Source: Yinghuangia elevatio (GTDB lineage Bacteria; Actinomycetota; Actinomycetes; Streptomycetales; Streptomycetaceae). From it: 64,000 nt of DNA. Position 1 is the first letter of the stretch; each line of letters opens with the position of its first letter. Both the position numbers and the translations under genes were made by a program. The stretch is from the NCBI RefSeq assembly GCF_040649515.1, contig NZ_JBEZFP010000013.1:44673-108672 (forward strand), in the 5' to 3' direction. Of this stretch, positions 1-7,823 are shown in pieces. The notes below the pieces were generated by a model. It did no database searches. It had not been told where the DNA came from and saw only the letters and a program-made list of their open reading frames with translations.

Positions 1-671
1 ACGGGCGTGAGGATGATCCCCCACAGCACGGTTCGCAGCAGCCAGCCCCACAGGAAGTCCCGGAAGAACGCCCATCCCGGAACGAGGATCCAGCGGTGCA
101 CGAACCTCGCTCCGGGCACCAGCAGCTTGCGGCCGGTGAACACCAGGCCGATGAGGAGCAACCGGCCTGTCAGCTTGAGGAGTTCCCAGAGCAGGCGAAA
201 CGGGACGAGGAGGACGACGGCGATGCCGCGGGCGGCCCAGCGGCCCGCGGTGGCCGCGGCACCGGTCCGCGCCACGGGCGCCTGCGGCCCCCGATCCCGC
301 GCGTCACGCTCCTCTGCACGCCGAACGTCGTCGCGGTCGTGATCGCGGTCGTCGTGCCGGTCCGCGTCGTCGCGGACGCCGTGGCGGTGGCCGCCCCGAC
401 CGCTGTCGCCGGCGCGGTCCCGGTCATCGCCCTCCCGGTCATCGCGGTCCCGCCGATCGCCCTCCCGCGCTTCACCGTGCCGCTCACCCCGGTCCGGCAT
501 CCCGCCTTCCGGCAACTCCCCGTCTGACACCCCGCCCTCCGGCGACTCCCGCGCCCCCGACCGCGCTTCCGGCGAAGCCCCAGGCAACTCCGGTCCCCTT
601 GGCGGTGGTTCGTCGCGCCGTACCCCCTCCCCCGCCGCCGCACTCCCGTCGTCGCGCACAACCCCCGGCAT
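1..671 (-). CDS. Membrane protein with charged N-terminus, 3' end cut by window edge
   Basis: This minus-strand gene reads off the left edge, so its C-terminus is missing (about 223 codons seen). The start is the ATG at 671, preceded by a good Shine-Dalgarno GGGGAG six bases upstream. The first ~140 residues are a disordered, Pro/Gly/Glu-rich and then Asp/Arg/His-repeat segment (many DRD, RDD and HDD triplets). After that a Leu/Val/Trp-rich hydrophobic stretch begins (AVVLLVPFRLLWELLK and onward) with the look of several membrane segments carrying basic loops. I do not recognise a family, and no function is proposed. The reading frame is supported by the RBS and by the hydrophobic pattern, which the competing frames lack. 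Confidence 0.7.
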   Translation of the reverse strand, partial: MPGVVRDDGSAAAGEGVRRDEPPPRGPELPGASPEARSGARESPEGGVSDGELPEGGMPDRGERHGEAREGDRRDRDDREGDDRDRAGDSGRGGHRHGVRDDADRHDDRDHDRDDVRRAEERDARDRGPQAPVARTGAAATAGRWAARGIAVVLLVPFRLLWELLKLTGRLLLIGLVFTGRKLLVPGARFVHRWILVPGWAFFRDFLWGWLLRTVLWGIILTP

Positions 672-743
672 CGTTTCTCCCCACGCTCGTCCCCCGGCTC
701 GAACCGTAGTTGAGCAGGCATCCGGAAGACAGCGTTCAGATAC

Positions 744-1748
744 TCAGATCCACCCACGAAGCGTGGTGAGTTTGTCCGGGTTGCGCATGACATCCACCGC
801 GGTGATGCGCTGCCGGTCCACGGTGAGCGCGATGACCGACAGTGTGCCGTCCGGTTCCCGCAACACCAGGCCGGCCGTCCCGTTGACCGTCACCATCCGG
901 ATGTCCATCGGTGCGGGCGCGGAGTACGCCAGCAGCAGCCGCGCGATGCGTTCGCCGCCGCGCACGACCACGCGCTGCGCCGACACCTTGCCGCCGCCGT
1001 CGCCGCGGCAGACCGCGTCGGGGTCGAGCATCGCGACGAGCGCCGCCAGGTCGCCGCCCTGACAGGCGTCGGCGAACGCGGCGACCAGGCGGCGCTGCTC
1101 GTCCGCGGTCGGCGGGAACCGCGGCCGCGCGTCCTCGACCTCGCGGCGGGCGCGCGACGCGAGTTGCCGCACCGCCGACGGCGTGCGCCCGACGACCTCG
1201 GCCACTTCGCCGAAAGACATGCCGAAGACGTCGTGCAGCAGGAACGCGGTGCGTTGCGCCGGCGACAAGGACTCCAGGACCACCAGCAGCGCCATGCTCA
1301 CCGACTCGTCCAGGGTGACGCGCTCGGCGGGGTCGGTCGCGGCGGCGGGTTCCACGAGGGGTTCGGGCAGCCAGGTCCCGACGTACCGCTCGCGGCGCGC
1401 CCGGGCGCTGCGCAGCGCGTCGAGGGCGAGGCGGCCGACCGCGGTGGTGAGCCAGGCCCGCAGGTCGCGGACCTCGGCCGGGTCGTCGAGCCGGCGCAGG
1501 CGCAGCCACGCCTCCTGGACGCAGTCCTCGGCCTCGGACGCCGAGCCGGTCGTGACGTACGCGACCTTGAGCAGGTACGGCCGCTCCGCCTCGAACGCAC
1601 GCGCGAGCTCGTCCTCGTCGAAGCCACCCGAGGCGCCCGGGCCGCCCGAGCCGCCCGGGCCGCTCCCCGTCCACCTGCCGGACTCGTGCCCACCGGCCTT
1701 GCCCACACCGGTGCCGCCGACCTCTTCACCCGGGATCCCGCCGGTCAT
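744..1748 (-). CDS. ECF41-family RNA polymerase sigma factor
   Basis: Extracytoplasmic-function sigma factor that should direct RNA polymerase to a small regulon. Sigma region 2 (AERPYLLKVAYVTTGSASEA, then DCVQEAWLR) and region 4 (SPAQRTAFLLHDVFGMSFGE, then the helix-turn-helix TPSAVRQLASRAR) are followed by a ~110-residue SnoaL-like C-terminal extension. The three hallmarks of group ECF41 are all present: WLPEPL between the sigma regions, DGGGKV in the extension, and NPDKL near the C-terminus. In this group the extension, not an anti-sigma factor, modulates activity. ATG 1748 is chosen over GTG 1751 because the SD GGAGG lies 6 bases before it. The first ~40 residues are Gly-rich and probably disordered. 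A matching ECF41 promoter lies upstream. The divergent neighbour is an oxidoreductase, one of the usual ECF41 partner classes (carboxymuconolactone decarboxylases, oxidoreductases, epimerases). Confidence 0.95.
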   Translation of the reverse strand: MTGGIPGEEVGGTGVGKAGGHESGRWTGSGPGGSGGPGASGGFDEDELARAFEAERPYLLKVAYVTTGSASEAEDCVQEAWLRLRRLDDPAEVRDLRAWLTTAVGRLALDALRSARARRERYVGTWLPEPLVEPAAATDPAERVTLDESVSMALLVVLESLSPAQRTAFLLHDVFGMSFGEVAEVVGRTPSAVRQLASRARREVEDARPRFPPTADEQRRLVAAFADACQGGDLAALVAMLDPDAVCRGDGGGKVSAQRVVVRGGERIARLLLAYSAPAPMDIRMVTVNGTAGLVLREPDGTLSVIALTVDRQRITAVDVMRNPDKLTTLRGWI

Positions 1749-1790
1749 CACGCACCTCCGCCTGTCGTCCGCACACTGGCACGCAGGAAG

Positions 1791-1817
1791 GACGGGACAG
1801 CTCGCGGATGTGTGACA
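1791..1817 (-). promoter_or_regulatory. ECF41-type autoregulatory promoter
   Basis: On the minus strand TGTCACA (1817-1811), a 16-base spacer and CGTC (1794-1791) match the promoter described for ECF41 sigma factors (TGTCACA, 16 bases, CGTC). It points at the ECF41 gene. A start site near 1784 would give a leader of about 35 bases. Confidence 0.8.
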
Positions 1818-1852
1818 TTCGGGGTCGCGGCGGTGGCGTACCCTCCTTCGAC

Positions 1853-3301
1853 GTGGCTCGAATCGTTGTCGTCGGTGCAGGTATGGGTGGACTCGCTGTC
1901 GCGGCCAGGCTCGCGGTCAGGCGCCACGAGGTGACGCTCTGCGAACGGTCCGACGGCGTCGGGGGCATGCTCGGGTCGGTCGACCGCGACGGCTTCACCT
2001 TCACGTCCGGCGCGGCGGTGCTCACCCTTCCCGCCGTCTACCGCGATCTCTTCCTCAAGACCGGCCCGGCCCTCGAGGAGTGCGTCGACCTGGTCGGCGT
2101 CGATCCGGCGACGCGGTGCTCGTTCGAGCGCGGCGCGACGGTCGTCGACGTCCCCAATGCGACGCGTGCCGGTGCGGCCGCGGCCTTCGACGACGCGTTC
2201 GGCACCGGTGCGGGGGCCGACTGGAACCGGCTCCTCGACCGCGGCGCGGCCATGTGGGGTGTCATGCGCACCGGCTTCTTCGAGGTGGCCTCCGAGCCGG
2301 ACCGGCCGCGGCGCGCGTCGGGCGGGTTCCGTGACTTCCGGACCACCACACCGTGGCGGCGCCTGCGGCCGCTGGTCCGGTCCACCGTGCGCGACCCCCG
2401 ACTGCGCGCGCACGCCGAACGGTTCGCCCTGGACACGGGCCTCGACCCGCGGCGGGCCCCCGCGACGCTCGCGGTCCTCCCGTACCTTGAGCAGACCTTC
2501 GGCCTGTGGACGGTACGCGGCGGCCTGCACAAGATCGCCGAGGCCCTGCACGCCCGGTGCCTGGACCGCGGGGTGAAGTTCCGCACCGGCACGGACGTCG
2601 CGGACGTGTCGCTCGCCGGCGGGCGCGTCGACGGCGTCCTGCTCGCGGACGGCGGCCGCATCGACGCCGACGCCGTCATCTGGGCCGGGCCGTCGCAGGG
2701 CCCGCTCGCAGCCCGGGCGCAGGCGCGAACGGCGGCAGCGCCGGGTACCGGTGCGGCCACCGGCCTCGTCGAGCTGCACCTCGCGCTGCGCGGTACCACG
2801 CCCGAACAGCCCCTTCGCACCTACCTCTTCCCGGACTCGCCCGCCGACGAGGCGGAGGCGCTGTACGCCTCCGACGCCCGTCCCCCGACGGATCCGACCC
2901 TGTGCGTGCTGGCCCCGGAAGGCGGCGCACCGGACGACGACGAGGCCTGGACGGTCCAGGTACGCGTCCCCGCCCACGGCCGCGGCAAGGGTCTCGTGGA
3001 CTGGGAACAGCCCGGCGTACGCGACGATTTCGCGCGCCGGCTGCTCGACCTCATGGCACAGCGCGGCCTTCCGGTCGCGGATCGCCTGCACTGGTACGAG
3101 ATGCGCACGCCCGCCGATCTGGAGCGCGCCACCGGCGCACCGGGCGGCGGCGTGCCCGCGTGCCCGGTCTCCGGCGGTCAGCCGAACCGCTCGTCGGTCC
3201 CCGGCCTGTTCGCGGTGGGGGCCTCGGCCCATCCGGGCGGCGGGCTCATCGGCGCGGGGATGGGTGCGGCGGCGGTGTCCGAACTCGTCGGGAAGGGCTG
3301 A
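1853..3301 (+). CDS. Phytoene desaturase-like FAD oxidoreductase
   Basis: Flavin amine-oxidase/CrtI-type protein. The N-terminal dinucleotide-binding motif VVVGAGMGGLAVAARL is followed by the ER(S/D)..GGMLGS segment and F(T)SGAAVLTLP typical of CrtI-like proteins. The C-terminal FAD motif GLFAVGASAHPGGGLIGAGM closes the fold. About 482 residues, normal for the family. GTG 1853 puts the Rossmann motif three residues from the N-terminus. An upstream ATG at 1808 would add 15 residues and overlap the divergent ECF41 promoter. No convincing SD precedes either, so translation may be leaderless. No carotenoid synthase lies beside it, so a carotenoid substrate is not supported. Its position opposite the ECF41 gene suggests it may be an ECF41 target, but no ECF41 motif was found on this strand. 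The last 124 bases overlap the convergent membrane-protein gene. Confidence 0.85.
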   Translation: MARIVVVGAGMGGLAVAARLAVRRHEVTLCERSDGVGGMLGSVDRDGFTFTSGAAVLTLPAVYRDLFLKTGPALEECVDLVGVDPATRCSFERGATVVDVPNATRAGAAAAFDDAFGTGAGADWNRLLDRGAAMWGVMRTGFFEVASEPDRPRRASGGFRDFRTTTPWRRLRPLVRSTVRDPRLRAHAERFALDTGLDPRRAPATLAVLPYLEQTFGLWTVRGGLHKIAEALHARCLDRGVKFRTGTDVADVSLAGGRVDGVLLADGGRIDADAVIWAGPSQGPLAARAQARTAAAPGTGAATGLVELHLALRGTTPEQPLRTYLFPDSPADEAEALYASDARPPTDPTLCVLAPEGGAPDDDEAWTVQVRVPAHGRGKGLVDWEQPGVRDDFARRLLDLMAQRGLPVADRLHWYEMRTPADLERATGAPGGGVPACPVSGGQPNRSSVPGLFAVGASAHPGGGLIGAGMGAAAVSELVGKG

Positions 3302-4080
3302 GCGGGGAACTCGCCGTAGGTGTCCGGGTGGTGCCGCGGTTCCGCGCCGTATGCGCCGGGGTCATCGCCCGCCTGCGGCCCGTAGTCGTCGGGGCGGTAG
3401 CCGTCGGGCGCGTACCCGTCAGGACCGTAGCCGTCCGACCGGTATCCGTCCGGGCCGTGTGCGGCCTGGACCGCGTAGGCGCCGCTGTCGGCGTACGTGT
3501 CGTCCTGCACGTACATCTGCTGCGTCTGCGGGTCCGAGGGGTAGCCGTCCTGAGGTCCGTACTGCCCGTGCGCGTTCGGCGCGTAGCCGGGCGGAGGCGG
3601 TGCGGCACGGTCGCCATCCTCGCCGTACAGGTAGCGGTCCGATTCGCCGGTGTCGTAGGCCGCGGCCGGTAGGTCGCTCTGCTCGTACCCGCCGTACCCG
3701 ACGAAGTCCGCCGGGTCCTGGGAGTCGAACGCGTCGAAGTGCTGCGTGCTTGCACCCGCGGCGACGTCCGTCTGCGTCGGGCGGCCGTGTCGGGCGCGGC
3801 GCGCCCGCTTGCGGCCGAAACGCACCGTCCATCCGTGGTAGTAGCCCCGGCGAACCTGCCGCGTGACCAGCAACTGGCCGACGACAAAGCACACTCCGCC
3901 GGCACCGGAGACGATCGCGTTGCCCATCGCGACGCCCGCGACGACACCGCCGAAGCCGACGAGGGCGAGCACGCGGTAGCGGAACGGCGCGCCGTGCTGC
4001 CACATCGCCTCGGTGAGGAGCCACAGGCCGACCGGGACGAAAAGCGCGTACAGCACGACCATGCCAAGGCTCACCGGCAC
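3178..4080 (-). CDS. Membrane protein with Tyr/Gly/Pro-rich tail
   Basis: A 300-residue protein with three hydrophobic segments in the first ~85 residues (starting LGMVVLYALFVPVGLWLL), a basic stretch GRKRARRARHGR, and then ~190 residues of low-complexity sequence rich in Tyr, Asp, Gly and Pro. The tail carries loose repeats of the type GPDGY/APDGY/RPDDY. GTG 4080 is preceded by the modest SD AGAAGGG. No enzymatic motif is visible. Topology suggests a small integral membrane module with a long cytoplasmic disordered tail, as seen in several actinobacterial envelope proteins, but the role is unknown. The tail's last ~41 codons are antisense to the conserved FAD motif of the oppositely oriented oxidoreductase gene. 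Confidence 0.75.
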   Translation of the reverse strand: MPVSLGMVVLYALFVPVGLWLLTEAMWQHGAPFRYRVLALVGFGGVVAGVAMGNAIVSGAGGVCFVVGQLLVTRQVRRGYYHGWTVRFGRKRARRARHGRPTQTDVAAGASTQHFDAFDSQDPADFVGYGGYEQSDLPAAAYDTGESDRYLYGEDGDRAAPPPPGYAPNAHGQYGPQDGYPSDPQTQQMYVQDDTYADSGAYAVQAAHGPDGYRSDGYGPDGYAPDGYRPDDYGPQAGDDPGAYGAEPRHHPDTYGEFPAQPFPTSSDTAAAPIPAPMSPPPGWAEAPTANRPGTDERFG

Positions 4081-4229
4081 GCCCTTCTGTCGAACGGGTG
4101 AAGGTCCCTCACCCTAACGGGGCAAGGGCCGGTTTCCCCAGCGTCCGCAAAGGCCGTGGGCGCGCGGCAGGCCCGAGTGCCGTCGGGAGCGATGCCGGTC
4201 GAACCGCGCGGAAGGGCGGCGGGACGGGC

Positions 4230-5171
4230 TCAGGCGTCGCGGTCGCGCAGGCCGAGGTTCTCGTAGATGCGCAGCGTGGCCGACGACCGGTTGAGGGTGA
4301 TGAAGTGCAGCCCCGGGGCGCCCTCGGCGAGCAGGCGTTCGCCCATCTCGGTGCCGTACTCGATGCCGACAGCCTGGACCGCCGCCGGGTCGTCGGCGAC
4401 CGCGCGCACCCGGTCCGCGAGGGCGGCGGGGAAGTCGGCGTTGCTGAGCTGGGCGAACCGCTCGATCTGGCCGACGTTCGTGACCGGCATGATCTCCGGG
4501 ATGATCGGCACGTCGCAGCCCGCCGCCGCGACCCGGTCGCGCAGCCGCAGGTAGTCGTCGACGTGGAAGAACATCTGGGTGATCGCGTAGTCGGCGCCGG
4601 CCCGGCACTTGCGGACGAAGTGCCGGATGTCGTCGTCCCAGTTCGTCGACCGCGGGTGCATCTCGGGGAACGCCGCCACGCCCACGCAGAAGTCGCCCGA
4701 CTCGCGCAGCAGGCGGACCAGTTCCTCGGCGTACGTGAAGCCCTCCGGGTGCGCGACCCACTCGCCCTGCGGGTCGCCGGGCGGGTCGCCGCGCAGCGCC
4801 AGGACGTTGCGCACGCCCGCGTCGGCGTACTGCCCGATGATGTTGCGCAGCTCGCTGACCGAGTGCCCGACCGCGGTGAAGTGCCCGACCGGGGTCAGCG
4901 TCGTCTCGGTGGCGATGCGCTCGGTGATGTTGACCGTGCGGTCGCGGCTGGAGCCGCCCGCGCCGTACGTCACCGACACGAAGGAGGGTCCCAGCGCCTC
5001 GACGCGGCGCAGCGCGTCCCACAGGTGCCGCTCACCCGCGTCCGTCTTGGGCGGGAAGAACTCGAAGGAGAAGGTCCGCTTGCCGCTCTCCAGGAGGTCG
5101 CGGATGGCGGTGGCGCGAGCCGGGCCCAGCGGCCCTCCCGAGTTGCGGGGCGAAGCGACTCCTACAGACAT
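4230..5171 (-). CDS. metF: 5,10-methylenetetrahydrofolate reductase
   Basis: Cytosolic FAD enzyme that reduces 5,10-methylene-THF to 5-methyl-THF, the methyl donor for methionine synthase. The TIM-barrel signatures are clear: FSFEFFPPKT near residue 34 with the catalytic Glu, VSVTYGAGGS, NVLALRGDPP, VGVAAFPEMHP, KCRAGADYAITQMFFHVDDY and IIPEIMPVTN. Length (313 residues) is standard. The N-terminal ~20 residues are poorly conserved in the family, so the exact start (ATG 5171) is moderately sure. It is divergent from the prenyl synthase gene across 140 bases. No SAM or cobalamin riboswitch was recognised in that gap. MetF beside a prenyl diphosphate synthase matches M. tuberculosis Rv2172c-Rv2173. 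Confidence 0.97.
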   Translation of the reverse strand: MSVGVASPRNSGGPLGPARATAIRDLLESGKRTFSFEFFPPKTDAGERHLWDALRRVEALGPSFVSVTYGAGGSSRDRTVNITERIATETTLTPVGHFTAVGHSVSELRNIIGQYADAGVRNVLALRGDPPGDPQGEWVAHPEGFTYAEELVRLLRESGDFCVGVAAFPEMHPRSTNWDDDIRHFVRKCRAGADYAITQMFFHVDDYLRLRDRVAAAGCDVPIIPEIMPVTNVGQIERFAQLSNADFPAALADRVRAVADDPAAVQAVGIEYGTEMGERLLAEGAPGLHFITLNRSSATLRIYENLGLRDRDA

Positions 5172-5311
5172 AAGGGCAGGTTAACGGGACGGCCGGTTGG
5201 TGAGGAGTGGTTGTCCGCCCCCCGAGACGCCCATCCGCGCGGCCCGGGGTCGGTGGTACGCGCGACGCCCGGTTACGCTGCTCGGGCCCGGCTCTCGACG
5301 GAAGACGACCC

Positions 5312-6421
5312 GTGACCTCCTCCCAGCCCCACACCTCCCGCACAGTGCACCCGCTCGACCGGGACGGCCTGCGCGAACGGGTCAACGCCGCGCTGGCGGC
5401 GTTCATGGACCGGCAGGCGGAGGTGCTCGCCGAGGTCGGGGAAGGCATGGCGCCGGTCACGGCCGCGCTGCGCGACTTCCTGCTCGACGGCGGCAAGCGC
5501 CTGCGGCCCGGCTTCTGCTACTGGGGCTGGCGCGGTGCCGGCGGGGTCGACGAGGGCGCGGCCGGTGCCGCGGCGGTACGCGCGGCCACGTCGCTCGAAC
5601 TGCTGCAGGCCAGCGCCCTGATCCACGACGACCTCATGGACCGCAGCGACACGCGGCGCGGCAAGCCCGCGGTGCACAAGCGCTTCGAGGGCCTGCACGC
5701 GGCGTCGGACTGGCGCGGCAGCGGGGAGGGCTTCGGTTCGGCGGCCGCGCTGCTGCTCGGCGACCTGTGCCTGACGTGGTCGGACGAGATGTTCTCCGGC
5801 AGCGGCGTGGCGCCGTCGGCGCTCGCCGCCGCGAAGCCGCTGTTCGACGTCATGCGCACCGAGGTGATGGCCGGGCAGTACCTCGACGTGCTGGAGCAGG
5901 CGATGGGCGGCGGCTCGGTCGAGCGCTCGCGCCGCGTGATCCGCTTCAAGTCCGCCAAGTACACGATCGAGAGGCCGCTGCACGTGGGGGCGGCCCTGGC
6001 CGGGGCCGGCGACGACCTACTCGCCGCCTACTCGGCGTACGGGCTCCCCCTCGGCGAGGCGTTCCAGCTGCGCGACGACGTGCTCGGGGTCTTCGGCGAC
6101 CCGGCCGAGACCGGCAAGCCCGCCGGGGACGACCTGCGCGAGGGCAAGCGGACCGTGCTGCTCGCGCTCGCCGCCGAGCGCAGCTCCGGTGCGCAGGCCC
6201 GGCTGCTCGACGAGCTGGTCGGGGACCCGGCGCTCGACGACGCCGGGGTCAAGGACCTGCGGGACGTCATCCAGGGCACCGGTGCCCTGGCCGAGGTCGA
6301 GGCGATGATCGACGCGCTCACCGGCCGGGCCCTCGCCGCGCTCGACGCGGCCCCGGTCGCCGAGGACGCCCGCGCGGTGCTGCGCGGCCTCGTCGGCGCC
6401 GCGACGGTGCGCACGGTCTGA
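5312..6421 (+). CDS. Polyprenyl diphosphate synthase (all-trans type)
   Basis: Trans-isoprenyl diphosphate synthase that condenses IPP with allylic diphosphates. Conserved features: GGKRLRPGFCY near residue 50, the first aspartate-rich motif DDLMDRSD, the basic RGKPAVHKRF region, GQYLDV, and the second motif LRDDVLGVFGDP. Chain length cannot be decided by eye; geranylgeranyl to geranylfarnesyl products are plausible from the mycobacterial neighbour idsA2 (Rv2173). GTG 5312 is chosen because it follows GGAAG at a usable distance and gives the normal 369-residue length. Upstream in-frame starts add an unconserved Arg/Pro-rich extension. The last 405 bases are also open on the other strand as the tail of a doubtful membrane protein gene. 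Confidence 0.93.
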   Translation: MTSSQPHTSRTVHPLDRDGLRERVNAALAAFMDRQAEVLAEVGEGMAPVTAALRDFLLDGGKRLRPGFCYWGWRGAGGVDEGAAGAAAVRAATSLELLQASALIHDDLMDRSDTRRGKPAVHKRFEGLHAASDWRGSGEGFGSAAALLLGDLCLTWSDEMFSGSGVAPSALAAAKPLFDVMRTEVMAGQYLDVLEQAMGGGSVERSRRVIRFKSAKYTIERPLHVGAALAGAGDDLLAAYSAYGLPLGEAFQLRDDVLGVFGDPAETGKPAGDDLREGKRTVLLALAAERSSGAQARLLDELVGDPALDDAGVKDLRDVIQGTGALAEVEAMIDALTGRALAALDAAPVAEDARAVLRGLVGAATVRTV

Positions 6422-7249
6422 GCGGCCGGAGCGGTCGGAGGAACCGGAAGGGCCGAAGCCGTCGGAGCGGTCCGAACGGGCCGAGCCGCCCGCCAAATCG
6501 CCTGCTACGTCGCGTTCTTGGCTCCCTGCCCCGGCCGCGGACGACGCCTCTGGAGGGGCCTCGGACAGTGCCCCGCGCGGGGTCGGAGCCGGGGTCGGGA
6601 CCGGGGCCTGGGCCGGCGCCCCGCTCGGGGCCGGTGCCGCGTCCTTCCGTACGCCGCCCGCGGCGAGTTCGGTGCGCCGCGCCCCCGGCACCACGGCCTC
6701 GCCGGGACCGGGAGCCTGGGGCGCGCCCGCGGGGACCGGTTTGAGGACGTCCGGCGGATAGCGCCCGATGAGCAGCAGCGCGGTCAGGAACAGGCCGAGG
6801 ACGACCAGCGGCCCGAACAGGCCGGAAGGGTCGTCCCCGGAACTGCCGCCTGCGGATGCGGGCGCGGCGGGTGGCGGTGCGGGCGTCCCGCCGGGGCCCG
6901 TGCCCGTGCCGGTGCCGCGCGGTTTCGTTCCGGATGCCGCCCCCGGCTGCGGAACCGGGGGGCGGACCAGTTCGACCGTGCCGATGCGTACGCGGTCGGC
7001 GACCGCCGGCCGGCCGCGGGGCGGCGGTACCGCCGGGGGCGGTGCTGCGGCACCGGGGGTGTCGTCCGATCCGCCCTCCGCGTCGTCGTCGGAGGCGGGT
7101 CCGGTGCCCGAGTGCCCTTCGGCGGCCTGCTGCACCGGGCGCGGACCGGGCACCATCGCGTCCGTACGGACCGCTCTCGGTGCCGTGGAGGCAAGCAACA
7201 CACTGTCGTAGACGGCGCCGGCCGGGCGGCGCTCGACGGAGCTGTTCAT
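6017..7249 (-). CDS. Possible single-pass membrane protein (doubtful)
   Basis: An open frame with a believable first two thirds: a Pro/Gly/Thr-rich N-terminal region (~170 residues), one transmembrane helix (GPLVVLGLFLTALLLIGRY), and a second disordered Pro/Ala region. The final ~135 residues are antisense to the catalytic half of the prenyl synthase and look like a shadow reading (Arg/Glu/Gly-rich, no pattern). Either the real gene truly runs without a stop into its neighbour, or the 3' part was added by a lost stop codon or frameshift. ATG 7249 has no strong SD; another ATG at 7342 is possible. Function unknown. Confidence 0.4.
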   Translation of the reverse strand: MNSSVERRPAGAVYDSVLLASTAPRAVRTDAMVPGPRPVQQAAEGHSGTGPASDDDAEGGSDDTPGAAAPPPAVPPPRGRPAVADRVRIGTVELVRPPVPQPGAASGTKPRGTGTGTGPGGTPAPPPAAPASAGGSSGDDPSGLFGPLVVLGLFLTALLLIGRYPPDVLKPVPAGAPQAPGPGEAVVPGARRTELAAGGVRKDAAPAPSGAPAQAPVPTPAPTPRGALSEAPPEASSAAGAGSQERDVAGDLAGGSARSDRSDGFGPSGSSDRSGRSDRAHRRGADEAAQHRAGVLGDRGRVERGEGPAGERVDHRLDLGQGTGALDDVPQVLDPGVVERRVPDQLVEQPGLRTGAALGGEREQHGPLALAQVVPGGLAGLGRVAEDPEHVVAQLERLAEGEPVRRVGGE

Positions 7250-7397
7250 GGCCCGCAGTCTGGTCAGTTGGTCGCCGCGACCTGCCCGCGTGGCGGCGCG
7301 CCGCGAACCAATCACACCGGTGACCACTCGGATGGCGGACATTTTCGGCCGCGCCCCGGCCCATCTTGAACAGAACGGACCAGAAAACGGCCCGACG

Positions 7398-7823
7398 TCA
7401 GATCCGGATCAGCACCACCAGCGGACTGCCCGTGTCGCGCCAGCGGTCCGCCGCGTCGCGCAGCAGCTTCCGGGCCGTGGTCCAGTCCCCCGGGGCGCGT
7501 TCCGCAAACAGCCGCCAGCGGTCGACGACGACCAGGCGGCGTCCCTCGGCGGGCAGCAGCGTGTCGTCGCTGAGACAGTCCCAGAGCGCGTCCCAGTTGC
7601 GTCCGAAGTACGGGGGCAGCCGCAGGTCGCGCGCGCACGCCGCGAAGAAGGACGGCTTGTCCGCCGCCTCGCCCAGGTCCAGGCGTACGCCCCACCACCC
7701 GTGCGCCCGCGCCGACTCCAGCAGCCGCGGCGCCGCCGCCGCGTGCGGTACGTCGACCAGGTCGCCGGGCAGCAGCCCCGACGTCCACGGCGTCGCGTTG
7801 CGCACCTCGTGCCAAGTCCTCAC
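7398..7823 (-). CDS. Barstar-family ribonuclease inhibitor
   Basis: Cytoplasmic inhibitor expected to bind and block a barnase/RNase Sa-type ribonuclease. The barstar fold is indicated by the conserved segment PPYFGRNWDALWDCLSD, the GVRLDLGEAADKPSFFAACA helix region before it, and VVDRWRLFAERAPGDW after it. Its 141 residues are longer than classical barstar (~90), with an N-terminal extension of ~40. The start ATG overlaps the stop codon of the upstream RNase gene by four bases (ATGA), so the two are probably translationally coupled and made together, as expected for a secreted RNase and its immunity protein. Confidence 0.9.
   Translation of the reverse strand: MRTWHEVRNATPWTSGLLPGDLVDVPHAAAAPRLLESARAHGWWGVRLDLGEAADKPSFFAACARDLRLPPYFGRNWDALWDCLSDDTLLPAEGRRLVVVDRWRLFAERAPGDWTTARKLLRDAADRWRDTGSPLVVLIRI

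Noticed and set aside
1748..3232. A 494-codon minus-strand frame across the desaturase-like gene
   Set aside because: Antisense to FAD motifs, low-quality composition, and it would run through the ECF41 promoter.
1853..3301. Carotenoid biosynthesis cluster (crt genes) at the left end
   Set aside because: Only a CrtI-like oxidoreductase and a prenyl synthase occur, 2 kb apart with metF and a membrane protein between and no phytoene synthase. Family resemblance alone does not make a pathway.
5172..5311. SAM or cobalamin riboswitch in front of metF
   Set aside because: The 140-base divergent gap has none of the S-box or B12-box blocks, in contrast with the clear SAM element at 56.8 kb.
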